From Pleionea mediterranea (GTDB taxonomy: Bacteria; Pseudomonadota; Gammaproteobacteria; Enterobacterales; Kangiellaceae), in contig NZ_QGGU01000007.1 of the NCBI RefSeq assembly GCF_003148745.1, positions 226,779 to 290,778 of the forward strand: a DNA stretch of 64,000 nt, read 5' to 3'. The stretch's first letter is position 1. Each line of letters begins with the position of its first letter. Positions 10,447-20,259 of the stretch are shown in pieces. The notes under the pieces were generated by a model. The model searched no databases, was not told the DNA's origin, and saw only the letters and a list, made by a program, of their open reading frames with translations. The translations under genes and the position numbers were made by a program.

Positions 10447-10476
10447 AAAAAGGGAAGCCTTTTGCTTCCCTTTTTT
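10447..10476 (-). terminator. prc intrinsic terminator
   Basis: AAAAAGGGAAGC at 10447-10458 pairs with GCTTCCCTTTTT at 10464-10475. The hairpin is flanked by A and T runs and can act in either direction. It directly follows prc on the minus strand. Confidence 0.8.
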
Positions 10477-10510
10477 ATAGTTGGCTTGATGAACTTTAGA
10501 TTATTAAAAC

Positions 10511-12676
10511 CTATTTATTTTCAGCCAGTTTCTTACTGCGCTTGAGTGCAATGTAATCCACCAAAATATTCCCGGTTTCTTCTAACTTGTAATCATCGTC
10601 TTCAAAAACAGACTCATCAAAATCTTTTAAAGTATCAACCGGTTTTAACCCTTTGTCTTTTAGGCGCTGATTAATACGTGCCAGTTTTTTGGCTTTTCGC
10701 TCATCAATTTCAGCCTTTCTCTTTTTCATATTAAGCGAAATGGTGTCATCATTTTTGCGCGCCTGATATTCGGCAATATCTTCTTCAAGATAAGCGAACT
10801 CCTTGCTGCTTTCTCGACGCATTTTATGACGCTGATCAAGGGCAGATACAAATTCATTCACTTCATTAACAGGCTTATAGTTCGCCTGCTTAATGGTATC
10901 CCACGCCAAAGCATTGTCGTAGCTGCTCTCACCAAAATCCTCTCTGGAAAATCTGGATGGGTAGCTGATATCCGGTACCACACCACGATGCTGTGTTGTT
11001 TCACCCGACACACGGTAAAATTTGGAAGTGGTTAATTTGATTTGACCAAGCTGAGTGTCCAAAAGACCTCTAAAATGGTTCAAGTCGCGCAGCGTTTGAA
11101 CTGTGCCTTTGCCAAAGGTTTGCTCACCAACAATCACACCACGACCATAATCCTGAATTGCACCGGCAAATATTTCCGACGCTGATGCGCTAGCCCCATT
11201 AACTAATACGGCTAACGGACCATCATAAACAACACCCGGATCAGAGTCTGGGAACACATGAACCCGATTCCGAGAATCTTTCTGCTGCACAACAGGGCCT
11301 CGATCAATAAACAATCCGGTTAAATCAACCGCTTCATCTAAAGCGCCGCCACCATTGTTTCTTAAATCGATCACTAGGCCATCGACGCCCTCTTTCTTAA
11401 AAGACTCAATAAACTTGGCAACGTCTTTTGATGTGCTTTTATAGTCAGGCAGACGTTTGTTGTATTTAGCATCCCAGTCAACATAAAATTTGGGGATTTC
11501 TATCACACCAAACTTATACTGTTGATTATTATTGTCTATTTCAATAACTTTTGATTTAGCTGAGAGTTCTTCTAATTTCACCTGCTCTCGAATAAGGCTT
11601 ACGGTTTTGGTTTCGCCGGCAATCACTTCTTCTTTTGGCAGTATTTGCAACTTAACTTCTGTGCCCGCTTCACCACGAATAAGATCAACCACATCATCAA
11701 GGCGCCAGCCAATCACATCTTCAACAGCATTATCACCCTGCCCAACACCAATGATTCTATCACCTACTTTAATCTGCTTTGATTTGTCTGCCGGTGCACC
11801 GGTTACCAGTTTATTAACTTTGGTATAAACATCATCTACTTGCAAAACAGCACCAATACCTTCCAGAGACAACTTCATTTCGATGTCAAAATTTTCAGCT
11901 TCCCGTGGCGAAAAGTAGGTCGCATGAGGCTCGATGGTCAAGGCAAAAGCATTCATAAAGTATTCAAAAATGTCTTCACTTTTATTCTGGCTCATGCGTC
12001 GTTTTGCCATGTTATAACGCTTGGTTAAAACCTCTTTGGTTTCTTCCCAACTTTTTTCCGCCAGAACCAAGCTCAAGGCATCGGCTTTAACCCGTTTGCG
12101 CCATAACTCATTTAACTTTTTTTCATCGGATATCCACTCAACATCTTCCCGGTCATAACGATAGGTTTCATCTTTTTCAAAATCGAATGGAGTTTCAAGC
12201 AAACTTAAAGCATAGTCGTAACGATCGATCCAACGGTTTTGAAAAACCTGATAGATATCGTAAGCGGGTTTAAGATGACCGCTGATGATGTTGTCATCAA
12301 TCATATTTTGAAATCGTTGAAAATCTTTAACATCTTGAGCTAAAAAGTAGCTTTTATTACCGTCTAAAATATCAATGTATTTGTTTAAAATCTGCCCGGA
12401 TAACTCATCATTTCGACGGATACTGGGTTTTAAATAATGAAGCTCAGAAAATATTCTGGCGATGTAACGACTGGCACGACCATGACTTGGCTTAGGTAAC
12501 AAAGACTCCTGCGTCGGTCCTTCAATAAGCGACTTATCTGTATTCGCATGCTTTTCTGGTGGCTGCTGTGCCACAATGGCAAGCGGTACAACCAACAATA
12601 AGGCGAATGAAAAGCCTTTAAACTTTTTCAGTGATTGAAACAGATTTTGTTTAAGCCATACAAACGTCATATACAT
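10511..12676 (-). CDS. prc: Tail-specific (C-terminal processing) protease Prc
   Basis: 721 residues with an N-terminal signal sequence (about 1-36). Family order is visible: N-terminal helical domain, a PDZ domain (about 255-350, LSLEGIGAVLQ), then the S41 catalytic core with Ser in GASASASEIF and Lys in QTFGKGTVQ, and a charged C-terminal domain. Prc degrades periplasmic proteins by recognising nonpolar C-termini and processes penicillin-binding proteins. Translation could begin at the first or third codon (ATG TAT ATG); a GGGA lies in front of the latter. Confidence 0.93.
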   Translation of the reverse strand: MYMTFVWLKQNLFQSLKKFKGFSFALLLVVPLAIVAQQPPEKHANTDKSLIEGPTQESLLPKPSHGRASRYIARIFSELHYLKPSIRRNDELSGQILNKYIDILDGNKSYFLAQDVKDFQRFQNMIDDNIISGHLKPAYDIYQVFQNRWIDRYDYALSLLETPFDFEKDETYRYDREDVEWISDEKKLNELWRKRVKADALSLVLAEKSWEETKEVLTKRYNMAKRRMSQNKSEDIFEYFMNAFALTIEPHATYFSPREAENFDIEMKLSLEGIGAVLQVDDVYTKVNKLVTGAPADKSKQIKVGDRIIGVGQGDNAVEDVIGWRLDDVVDLIRGEAGTEVKLQILPKEEVIAGETKTVSLIREQVKLEELSAKSKVIEIDNNNQQYKFGVIEIPKFYVDWDAKYNKRLPDYKSTSKDVAKFIESFKKEGVDGLVIDLRNNGGGALDEAVDLTGLFIDRGPVVQQKDSRNRVHVFPDSDPGVVYDGPLAVLVNGASASASEIFAGAIQDYGRGVIVGEQTFGKGTVQTLRDLNHFRGLLDTQLGQIKLTTSKFYRVSGETTQHRGVVPDISYPSRFSREDFGESSYDNALAWDTIKQANYKPVNEVNEFVSALDQRHKMRRESSKEFAYLEEDIAEYQARKNDDTISLNMKKRKAEIDERKAKKLARINQRLKDKGLKPVDTLKDFDESVFEDDDYKLEETGNILVDYIALKRSKKLAENK

Positions 12677-13005
12677 CCCAACTTTTCAATAATGGATTAC
12701 TGGGTTAAGAACATAAGAAAGTAACCTTTCTTTTTCTCCAAATAAATATTGAGCTATGTTCATCAAAACCCTAAAATTCAGGCCAACATTATTTCAATAA
12801 TGCTATTCTCCATAAGAGCCATCTTAACGTGCTTTTACAGGGAACAGAAGTTTTGACCCTTGTTTAATTCGATGGTTTCATCTCTATTAAGCAAATAAAT
12901 TGTTACCGTCACAAGTAAAATATTGCAAGAATTCGTTACAGGTCACAATATTCCTACCTGTATTTCACTTTGATTCCACTATAGTATAGTTAACATACTG
13001 TTTTT
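12677..13005 (+). other. intergenic, no gene seen
   Basis: About 330 AT-rich bp between the divergent prc and the YiiX-like gene. It should hold both promoters, but I see no pair of boxes good enough to call, and no repeat or RNA gene. Confidence 0.4.
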
Positions 13006-13833
13006 GTGGGCAAATTTTACGGTTTTAAAATGGTTAAGTTTTTAAGAATATGGGTCGAAAAATGGTTAAATCAAGAGACCCCACCACCATCATTCCCTCA
13101 AATTGACTTTGAGAAACTGCGCTATGGCCTGCGACCCGGTGATGTAGTTCTGGTTGAAGGCCGAACCCGTGTAGCCGAGGTCATAAAGCTTATAACTCAG
13201 AGTCGCTGGTCACACGCGGCTCTCTACATTGGGCGCATTCACGACATCGAAAATCCTGAACTGAGAGAACAAATTCAGAAGTTTTCAACATTTGATCCCT
13301 CCGATCAACTGATCATAGAAGGTCTACTGGGCCAGGGAACCATTTTAAACGTGCTTTCAGAGTACCAGCGGGATAACCTTCGGATATGTCGGCCATCCGC
13401 TCTTTCACACGCAGATGCCGCGTCGGTTATCGCCTTTGCAGTGGCTCACCTGGGTACTCCATACAACTTCAGACAAATGATAGATTTAGCCCGATTACTG
13501 TTCCCCTGGTCGATTATTCCAAGACGCTGGCGCTCCTCATTGTTTCGCAGTAATGCCGGTGAGCCGACACGTACCGTTTGCTCATCCATGCTCGCAGAAG
13601 CCTTTAATGCTGTCGATTATCCGGTACTGCCTGCTTTTAAGCGGCTAGAGAATGAACAAGTGGAGCTTATTAAACGTAACGCCAAACTTTTCACACCCGC
13701 CGACTTTGATTATTCCCCTTATTTCAAAATATTAAAATTTCCATTTTGGGGCGAGGTCGATAAAGCGCACTATCGCGAGCTGCCCTGGAATCAGGATGGC
13801 TTACAGTCAAACGATGACGATACCTTTACTTAA
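13006..13833 (+). CDS. YiiX/YebB-like permuted papain-fold amidase
   Basis: 275 residues (GTG start at 13006; an ATG at 13030 is a plausible alternative and neither has a good ribosome-binding site). Motifs LRPGDVVLVEG, SRWSHAALYIG (catalytic His), HLGTPYNF and TRTVCSSMLAEAF (catalytic Cys) in this order match the permuted NlpC/P60-like YiiX family, thought to be amidases or lipid/peptidoglycan hydrolases. No signal peptide is obvious. It lies alone between prc and the choice-of-anchor gene. Confidence 0.75.
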   Translation: MGKFYGFKMVKFLRIWVEKWLNQETPPPSFPQIDFEKLRYGLRPGDVVLVEGRTRVAEVIKLITQSRWSHAALYIGRIHDIENPELREQIQKFSTFDPSDQLIIEGLLGQGTILNVLSEYQRDNLRICRPSALSHADAASVIAFAVAHLGTPYNFRQMIDLARLLFPWSIIPRRWRSSLFRSNAGEPTRTVCSSMLAEAFNAVDYPVLPAFKRLENEQVELIKRNAKLFTPADFDYSPYFKILKFPFWGEVDKAHYRELPWNQDGLQSNDDDTFT

Positions 13834-13995
13834 TTCGTTAAAAGCCATTGAATCGTTAACGAACAAATCTCGTATAAAAATATATGATTAAATTTCGAAC
13901 AAATGGCTTGATGTTTACGGTAATTGTTCTAATTTTTACTATAAGGAATGCAAAAACTCCCTTTTGTTGTTCCTGACAGCTAAAACATTCCCCTA

Positions 13996-14032
13996 ACCCA
14001 GGCAACCACCTATGGACCTGGGTATTTTTTTG
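13996..14032 (+). terminator. intrinsic terminator after the YiiX-like gene
   Basis: ACCCAGG (13996-14002) pairs with CCTGGGT (14017-14023), loop of 14 nt, followed by a T-rich run (tatttttttg). Confidence 0.7.
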
Positions 14033-14053
14033 CTCAAAATAATCGAATGGTAA

Positions 14054-16810
14054 CTAACCTCTCTTCCGTAAACGAGAGAAGAAAACCAACATCAAGGATG
14101 TCCAGAATAATAGACCGCCACTGCTACCACCGTCCTCATTGCCACCATTATCACTGTTGTCGCCATTATCTGAAGGCGCCACTACCGTCACAGTTACTGA
14201 AGCGGTAGCCTGAGCACCTAAAACATCAGAAGCGGTTACCTGAAAACTCAATTCGCCGGCGTAGTCTGGTGCAATAAAAGAGGTTGTCGCAGAAGTCGCG
14301 TTTGACAGTTCAACCGATTCACCCGCTGTCTGTTCCCAGGCAAAAGTAACCGTATGATTTTCAGCATCGGTTGCACTGGCCGTTAACTCAACGGTTTGCC
14401 CGGTATTCACTTCAAAATCTTCTTGTATTGAAACAGATGGCGCTGTGTTGGTATCGTCATCCAGAATCGTTACTTGCATTTCACTCGTGTTGCCAAGGGA
14501 TGCGCCAGTGGCCGATTGTAAAATGACATTAAATGACTCGTCGCCCTCTTCGGTTGTGTCAGCGTTAATGGTTATTTCAAATGATTTATCGTCTCTGTCA
14601 CCATCTTGCCACTGTAATGTTCCCGATGTATCGACATAATCTTCAGCAGCTGTAGCGGTCACACCGCTTAAAACATAATCGACCGTCGCAACACCTTTTG
14701 AACCACCTAATCTTTCCACTGTAATGGTTATCGAATTGTTCTCTTCTGCAATATCCGCATTAGCAGTAGTAAACTGCACAGCGCCAGGTTCTGGCTCACC
14801 GTTTAAAGTAATTGTCAGGTAACCATTATCGCCAATGGTAGCGCCATTTTTTGGATCGGTCAGTCGAAGAAAAAATGACTCCGTCGGCTGGCTGTTTGGA
14901 GGAAAATCACTGATATTAATTGAGATTTGTTTATCACTTGTATCACCAGCGGCCCACTCTAAAATGCCCTTGTTTAATGAAAAGTCGGAACTAGAGCTTG
15001 CACTGCCACTTAAAAAGTCGAACTTGACACTGGTTGCACCAGGATTGCTACCTGTATCGGTACGTTGAACATTTATGTCGACCGTTTGTCCTCTATCAAG
15101 CGTGAGCTGTGCTTTCTTAAACTGCAGCTGTCCTTCGTTATGTTGCTTAGTATTATCCTTTAAAATATACAGTCCACTATTAATGTCACTGACCAAAATA
15201 TTACCAGAAGGAAGAAACGGATAAGCGCCCCAGGCACCGTTATAAGAGGGATTATTGTTGCTTGGAAAAGTATCAAAATAACCGACTTCAATCGGCGAAG
15301 TGGGATCGGTAATATCGAGAACGGTCAATCCCCGCTCATAAGTGGACATATAATAACGATTACCACGAACAAAACCGTTATGATCAATAGCGCCTGTTGG
15401 ACCTGTCCACTGACCTACCTGAACTGGATTACGTAAATCATCAATTTGAAAAATTCTTACGGTGGTATTGATATTCGCCCGACTTTCATCAAACTCATCG
15501 TGCAACAAAATATAGCGCTTATCTTCGGTTACCCATCCTGAGTGCACATACTTTGCTGATGAAGGCACATCATTATATTCTGCCATTCCTAACTGCTGAG
15601 TATCTGCTGGGTTAGTAATATCCCATAAATACATTTGCTTTTCGTTAAAGTCGACAAATACAGTACAGTTCACACCGTTTGAATTAACACATCCGGAATC
15701 TTTACGACTGTCATCAATAGTGACCGAAGCACCATCATGGGTATAACCTTGAAATGAAGACTGACCATTTTCGACATTAATGGTTGCCGGATTATCCAGA
15801 GAATAACTGTGAAACGATCCTTGAAAATTACTGCTGCCCACAAGTTGAAGTTTCGCTTGAGTATTTTCTTCTACAATATTCAATGAATAATCAACATTAC
15901 TGATGTAAACATTATGGGCATTACCGACACTGTTATTGCGCTCCACCAGTGAAATACTGTTTGGTAGGTCGTTCAAGTCGATAATCGAGACACCATCACT
16001 TCTACCATCGACGGTGGCGTAAGCAAAAGCCCGCCAACTGTTTAAACTATCATCAAAATACTGATAAACCTTGATATCACGCCAGGATGCAGAGCTGCCT
16101 GAAACAGTGCCCACTTCAACGGGGTTTTCTGGATCAGTCACATCAAATACAGCCACGCCATTTTGAACGCCCATAATGGCGTACTCATTATTGTTGTTTA
16201 GATCAACATGCCCCCAAATATCATTCCCTGAACTGGGAAATGAAGAAAATGCATTAAGTGGCACATGAGCCAGCAAATCAATATTATTACATCTAAAGTT
16301 GCCAGCTCTTCCGTTGACACAATCAACAGCGGTTTGTTTTTGTTTTAGAGATTCAACTTCTTTCATTTTTGCCGCAACAGAGGCAGAAAGCTGACTGGCC
16401 TTACCATCGGCAATAACATGGAACCCATTTCGACGTAAATCGGGCACCATTTCTGGTGGTACACCGGTTAAAAAAGATTTGTTCACATTAGGGCTTTGTG
16501 ACTGAAAGTGATCAAAACGATTATACCCAGCTAACACAGGAACCAGCTCACTCTTTAAATAAAACAGTTCTTCTGCGGATGATATTGAGTACTGACCACT
16601 GGCCACCAAAACTTTGTCACCCTTATTCGCTTTTGATACCGCGTAACTGATCGTTTTACAGGGACGAATTGGATTATCACAAAATCCTTTGTCTTCACCA
16701 TGCTCAGAAACGTATCGTGATTTTGATGGTTCCGAATGGGTCCAGGCCTGAGTCGCCAAAAGTAGCAAAGATGCCAATAAAAAATATTTTATGCTGAGAT
16801 ATTTAATCAC
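14054..16810 (-). CDS. Choice-of-anchor B / LVIVD-repeat surface protein with Calx-beta, PKD-like and GlyGly-CTERM parts
   Basis: About 918 residues from GTG at 16810, chosen because AAGGA lies eight bases upstream; the in-frame ATG at 16855 would add 15 residues before the signal peptide. Order: signal peptide, a segment like DUF1565/pectate-lyase N-termini (FCDNPIRPCKTISYAV), LVIVD-type beta-propeller repeats (GVAVFDVTDPENPVEVG, GLTVLDITDPTSPIEVG), two Calx-beta-like domains (about 600-810), an Ig/PKD-like domain, then a Gly/Asn/Asp linker, GGSSGGLLFW, one membrane helix and RLRKRG. This tail fits GlyGly-CTERM, cut by rhombosortase during surface delivery in type II-secreting bacteria. It is divergent from the MbnP/MbnH pair. 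Confidence 0.85.
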   Translation of the reverse strand: MIKYLSIKYFLLASLLLLATQAWTHSEPSKSRYVSEHGEDKGFCDNPIRPCKTISYAVSKANKGDKVLVASGQYSISSAEELFYLKSELVPVLAGYNRFDHFQSQSPNVNKSFLTGVPPEMVPDLRRNGFHVIADGKASQLSASVAAKMKEVESLKQKQTAVDCVNGRAGNFRCNNIDLLAHVPLNAFSSFPSSGNDIWGHVDLNNNNEYAIMGVQNGVAVFDVTDPENPVEVGTVSGSSASWRDIKVYQYFDDSLNSWRAFAYATVDGRSDGVSIIDLNDLPNSISLVERNNSVGNAHNVYISNVDYSLNIVEENTQAKLQLVGSSNFQGSFHSYSLDNPATINVENGQSSFQGYTHDGASVTIDDSRKDSGCVNSNGVNCTVFVDFNEKQMYLWDITNPADTQQLGMAEYNDVPSSAKYVHSGWVTEDKRYILLHDEFDESRANINTTVRIFQIDDLRNPVQVGQWTGPTGAIDHNGFVRGNRYYMSTYERGLTVLDITDPTSPIEVGYFDTFPSNNNPSYNGAWGAYPFLPSGNILVSDINSGLYILKDNTKQHNEGQLQFKKAQLTLDRGQTVDINVQRTDTGSNPGATSVKFDFLSGSASSSSDFSLNKGILEWAAGDTSDKQISINISDFPPNSQPTESFFLRLTDPKNGATIGDNGYLTITLNGEPEPGAVQFTTANADIAEENNSITITVERLGGSKGVATVDYVLSGVTATAAEDYVDTSGTLQWQDGDRDDKSFEITINADTTEEGDESFNVILQSATGASLGNTSEMQVTILDDDTNTAPSVSIQEDFEVNTGQTVELTASATDAENHTVTFAWEQTAGESVELSNATSATTSFIAPDYAGELSFQVTASDVLGAQATASVTVTVVAPSDNGDNSDNGGNEDGGSSGGLLFWTSLMLVFFSRLRKRG

Positions 16811-16975
16811 CCTAGTTTTCCTTTTAAAAAGCCCGATTAAACCGATATATACCATTTAAACACTTGTATACATTAGATGATAGTTGAATATTTACAGTTA
16901 AAAGACCACACAGCGCACAATATGTTGTTAAAATATCTGTCTAACTGAACTGGCTGAAATGTTTTATTACAATCA

Positions 16976-17830
16976 ATGCTATATATTAAAAATCGTTCTA
17001 AAAAATACTCATTCAAGATACTCACAGCACTAATTGCGAGCTTGTTATTTAATGCCTGTGATGTGACCGATAGAAATAACCACCTCAATTTTGATGTGTA
17101 TTACGGATCCAAAAAACTAAATTGCGAAGCATCTTTTACGCAAAATGGCCAACAGTGGCGTGTAACCCAACTTCAGTTTTATGTACACAACATTGAACTG
17201 CAAAATAATAAAGGACAATGGCACGCGGTTTCTCCCAGCATTGCTGCCAAAGATCATCAAAAAATCGCATTAGTGGGTGGTGTTTGTGGCGCACAGCAGC
17301 AGTGGCAAGTTAATCTGAAAGAAATGATTGCGCTAAGTGATCAACAAGCCATTCGCTTTACCCTTGGTGTGCCGTTCCATTTAAATCATAAAAATCCTCT
17401 CACACAACCGAGTCCACTTAATCAACCCGATATGTTCTGGACCTGGCAAACCGGTCATAAATTTTTGCGCCTTGAACTTGAATCAGATAACGACAGCTGG
17501 CTATTCCACCTTGGCTCAACCGGCTGCCAATCACCCGCACCGGTTCGACCGCCCGAGTCAGCTTGTAAAAATCCTAATCGAAGTCAGATTACGCTTGCTT
17601 TACCACCGCAAACATCCAAAAAAGCAGATAGTGAGGCCAGTAATAGCGTCCCTATCAAACTGGATCTAAAGTCACTTTTGAGTGAATTAGATTTAACAGA
17701 TAGTACAAGTTGTCAGTCGAGTCCTGATACCAAAAGCTGCCCAGTATTGCTATCAAAGCTCGGCATAGAAAAGGCAGCAAACGGTATCGATAGCAGCAGA
17801 GTTCAAACGGTATTTACCGTTATTCAATAA
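16976..17830 (+). CDS. MbnP-like lipoprotein (metallo-mystery pair, four-Cys protein)
   Basis: 284 residues. A lipobox (LLFNAC) makes it a lipoprotein. The body matches the MbnP / AZL_007920 family: LNFDVYYGSKKLNCEA, VTQLQFYVHNIEL and the hallmark MFWTWQTGHKFLRLE, with several extra Cys (VCGAQQ, TGCQSP, SACKNP, TSCQSS, KSCPVL). In characterised pairs the partner di-haem enzyme oxidises a Trp of MbnP to kynurenine, creating a copper site. The partner gene begins 3 bp downstream, which strongly supports the call. Confidence 0.88.
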   Translation: MLYIKNRSKKYSFKILTALIASLLFNACDVTDRNNHLNFDVYYGSKKLNCEASFTQNGQQWRVTQLQFYVHNIELQNNKGQWHAVSPSIAAKDHQKIALVGGVCGAQQQWQVNLKEMIALSDQQAIRFTLGVPFHLNHKNPLTQPSPLNQPDMFWTWQTGHKFLRLELESDNDSWLFHLGSTGCQSPAPVRPPESACKNPNRSQITLALPPQTSKKADSEASNSVPIKLDLKSLLSELDLTDSTSCQSSPDTKSCPVLLSKLGIEKAANGIDSSRVQTVFTVIQ

Positions 17831-17833
17831 CAA

Positions 17834-18967
17834 GTGGAAACCGTTACCCTTATGCCTCGATTAATCTGTCTGTTACTTTTAACCACGCTGTTAGCTTGTG
17901 ACAACAAACCTTCAGACACAAGGTATAACTGGCCATTAAGAGAAGGATTTCCGAGACCACAAGTACCAAAAGACAATCCCATGACAGCGGAAAAAGTAAC
18001 TTTGGGCCGTCATCTATTTTACGATAAAAACTTATCGTTTAATAAAACGCAATCTTGTGCCAGTTGCCATACTCAAAAATACGCCTTTGCAGAAACCAAA
18101 AAGCAATCAACCGGTTCAACCGGAGAAAAACACCGTCGAAATGCACCCGCATTAGTTAATATTGCTTATAATAAAACCTTAACCTGGGCACACGATGGAT
18201 TAAAGGATATTGAAACACAATTATTATTACCCATGTTCGGTGAGTCGCCAGTGGAACTGGGTATTACCGGGCACGAAGCTGAAGTATTGGCTCGTTTTAA
18301 AACCTCTTTATATACTGAATTATTTGAGCAAGCATTTCCCGATAAAGGATTAAGCTTTAATACCATGAATCAGGCTTTGGCAAGTTTTGTACGAAGTTTA
18401 ATATCACTAAACTCCCCCTTTGATCGCTACGCCTATGACGGTGACGATAGTGCTTTATCAGAGTCCGCATTGAAGGGTATGACCTTATTTTTTTCCGAAA
18501 AATTTGAGTGCCATCATTGCCACGGAGGCTTTAATTTTACTCAATCGACATTTCATGAAAAACAGCTGCTTGATCGACGCCCTTTCCATAATACAGGCCT
18601 GTATAATTCAAATGAAAAAGGACAGTACCCAATAGACGATGGTTTGTATGAAGTGACTCTTGATCATAATGATCACGGTCGATTTCGAGCGCCAACACTG
18701 CGAAACATTGAAGTAACAGCGCCCTATATGCACGATGGCAGTATCGATACTCTGGAGCAAGTAATTGAGTTCTACGCCGCAGGCGGACGACTGATTGAAG
18801 AAGACGAATTTCAAGGGGATGGTCGCAAAAACCCTCTCAAAAGCCCTTTTGTAAAAGGTTTTGAAATCACCGAAGAAGAAAAAAACGATCTAATTGCTTT
18901 TATGCAGTCATTAACCGATCAAGAATTTTTAATTTCAGAAAAACATTCAAAGCCAACAACTAATTAA
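17834..18967 (+). CDS. MbnH-like di-haem cytochrome c peroxidase family protein
   Basis: 377 residues (GTG start; ATG at 17852 is possible). It has a lipobox (LLACD) and two c-type haem motifs, CASCHTQ near residue 75 and CHHCHGG near 225, in the arrangement of MauG/CcpA-type enzymes; TLRNIEVTAPYMHDGSIDTLEQVIEFYAAGG is typical of the family. Tight coupling to the MbnP-like gene identifies it as the MbnH partner, expected to modify MbnP through a high-valent iron intermediate in the periplasm. Confidence 0.9.
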   Translation: METVTLMPRLICLLLLTTLLACDNKPSDTRYNWPLREGFPRPQVPKDNPMTAEKVTLGRHLFYDKNLSFNKTQSCASCHTQKYAFAETKKQSTGSTGEKHRRNAPALVNIAYNKTLTWAHDGLKDIETQLLLPMFGESPVELGITGHEAEVLARFKTSLYTELFEQAFPDKGLSFNTMNQALASFVRSLISLNSPFDRYAYDGDDSALSESALKGMTLFFSEKFECHHCHGGFNFTQSTFHEKQLLDRRPFHNTGLYNSNEKGQYPIDDGLYEVTLDHNDHGRFRAPTLRNIEVTAPYMHDGSIDTLEQVIEFYAAGGRLIEEDEFQGDGRKNPLKSPFVKGFEITEEEKNDLIAFMQSLTDQEFLISEKHSKPTTN

Positions 18968-18968
18968 C

Positions 18969-19014
18969 TGATGAGAATTTATCTCACAAGGTAACACTGT
19001 ATAGTTTCTCATCA
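18969..19014 (+). terminator. inverted repeat after mbnH-like gene (possible terminator)
   Basis: TGATGAGAA (18969-18977) and TTCTCATCA (19006-19014) form a 9-bp stem with a large loop just after the stop codon. The following sequence is only moderately T-rich, so termination is uncertain. Confidence 0.35.
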
Positions 19015-19076
19015 TTTTGATATTGTAATATTCGTTTTCAATAACTCAATAAATGATAACAAATGGAGAAAGAAGC

Positions 19077-20009
19077 ATGTGGATAAAGAGTATGACCGTT
19101 AAACAATTGATGGCCTCAATGACGCTAGCATTAGGTGCAACCCTGTTGGCTCAACCGGGTTATACCGCTTCAAATGAAGATAAAAAACTTTCTTTTAATG
19201 CAAAAGAAGTGGCCAGCGGCATTTACATGTTGCAAGGTGTTGGTGGCTTTACCGGAGGGAATATTGGGCTGTCCATAGGTGAAGATGGCGTTGTGATGAT
19301 CGATGACTCAATGCCACCTATGCTGGATATTATGAAGACCGCCATTAAATCAGTAACCGATAAGCCAGTGGACTTTTTAATCAACACACACGTTCATGGT
19401 GATCACATTGGTAATAACGCCGCAATGGCAAATGACGGCGCTCATATTGTTGCTCACGAAAATCTACGTCATCACTTGTTAACCAAAGGAATTTCAAGTG
19501 GCGGTAAAACGAAAGACGCCCCAAAAGCAATGCTTCCGGTAATTACCTTTAGCCACTCCATGAGCTTTCATTTAAATGGTGAAGACGCAGAACTGATTCA
19601 TTTGCCTAAAGCCCATACCGATGGTGACGCTGCGATTCATTTTAAGCAAGCCAATGTCATTCATACCGGTGATGTTTTTTTCAATGGCATGTTCCCTTAT
19701 ATTGATATCAACAGTGGCGGCAGTGTTGATGGCTATATTTCAGCGCAAGAAACACTTATCAAACTCGCCAATGATAAAACCAAAATCATTCCTGGCCATG
19801 GCCCGCTAGCCAGCAAATCCGATCTGGAAAAAGCCGTTGCCATGTTAAAGGAAGCAAAATCACGAATTGCCAAAGCTATTGATAAAGGGTTGTCGGAAGA
19901 TGACGTCGTTAACAACAATCCGCTTTCGGACTATCACGAAGCCTGGAACTGGGGATTTATTACAACGGAAAAAATGACTCGTCAGGTGTATAAAAGTTTA
20001 AAGCAGTAA
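19077..20009 (+). CDS. Periplasmic metallo-beta-lactamase-fold hydrolase
   Basis: 310 residues from ATG at 19077, chosen because GGAG lies eight bases upstream; an earlier in-frame ATG at 19053 lacks one. A signal peptide (MWIKSM to PGYTA) is followed by the MBL fold: HVHGDHIGN (zinc ligands), LPKAHTDGD, VIHTGDVFFNG and IPGHGP. The group resembles quinoprotein relay/SoxH-like MBL proteins more than true beta-lactamases, so the substrate is unknown. It follows the MbnP/MbnH pair by about 110 bp and could be functionally related. Confidence 0.85.
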   Translation: MWIKSMTVKQLMASMTLALGATLLAQPGYTASNEDKKLSFNAKEVASGIYMLQGVGGFTGGNIGLSIGEDGVVMIDDSMPPMLDIMKTAIKSVTDKPVDFLINTHVHGDHIGNNAAMANDGAHIVAHENLRHHLLTKGISSGGKTKDAPKAMLPVITFSHSMSFHLNGEDAELIHLPKAHTDGDAAIHFKQANVIHTGDVFFNGMFPYIDINSGGSVDGYISAQETLIKLANDKTKIIPGHGPLASKSDLEKAVAMLKEAKSRIAKAIDKGLSEDDVVNNNPLSDYHEAWNWGFITTEKMTRQVYKSLKQ

Positions 20010-20070
20010 GTTTACCAATTACTGTGGAACGATAAATAAGTTCGACATTCAATGCCGAATTAATATTTCA

Positions 20071-20097
20071 AAGCCGCTTATATGAGCGGCTTTTTTT
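20071..20097 (+). terminator. intrinsic terminator after the MBL gene
   Basis: AAGCCGCT (20071-20078) pairs with AGCGGCTT (20085-20092), loop of six, followed by a T run. Confidence 0.9.
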
Positions 20098-20187
20098 ATG
20101 GCGAGAATTTGAGTTGGAGTGAATTAGAGCGGAGAAAATTTTACCTTAATAACCAACACCTAATTTTTCAGCAATTACAGATAACAA

Positions 20188-20222
20188 TAAAAAAGGCCGG
20201 ACAAACAATGTCTGACCGGCCT
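20188..20222 (-). terminator. phhA intrinsic terminator
   Basis: On the minus strand AGGCCGG pairs with CCGGCCT (plus coordinates 20194-20200 and 20216-20222), followed by six T residues. It lies 38 bp after the phhA stop. Confidence 0.8.
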
Positions 20223-20259
20223 CAACTTATAATTTAAATTATCAATAAACTTTTAATGA

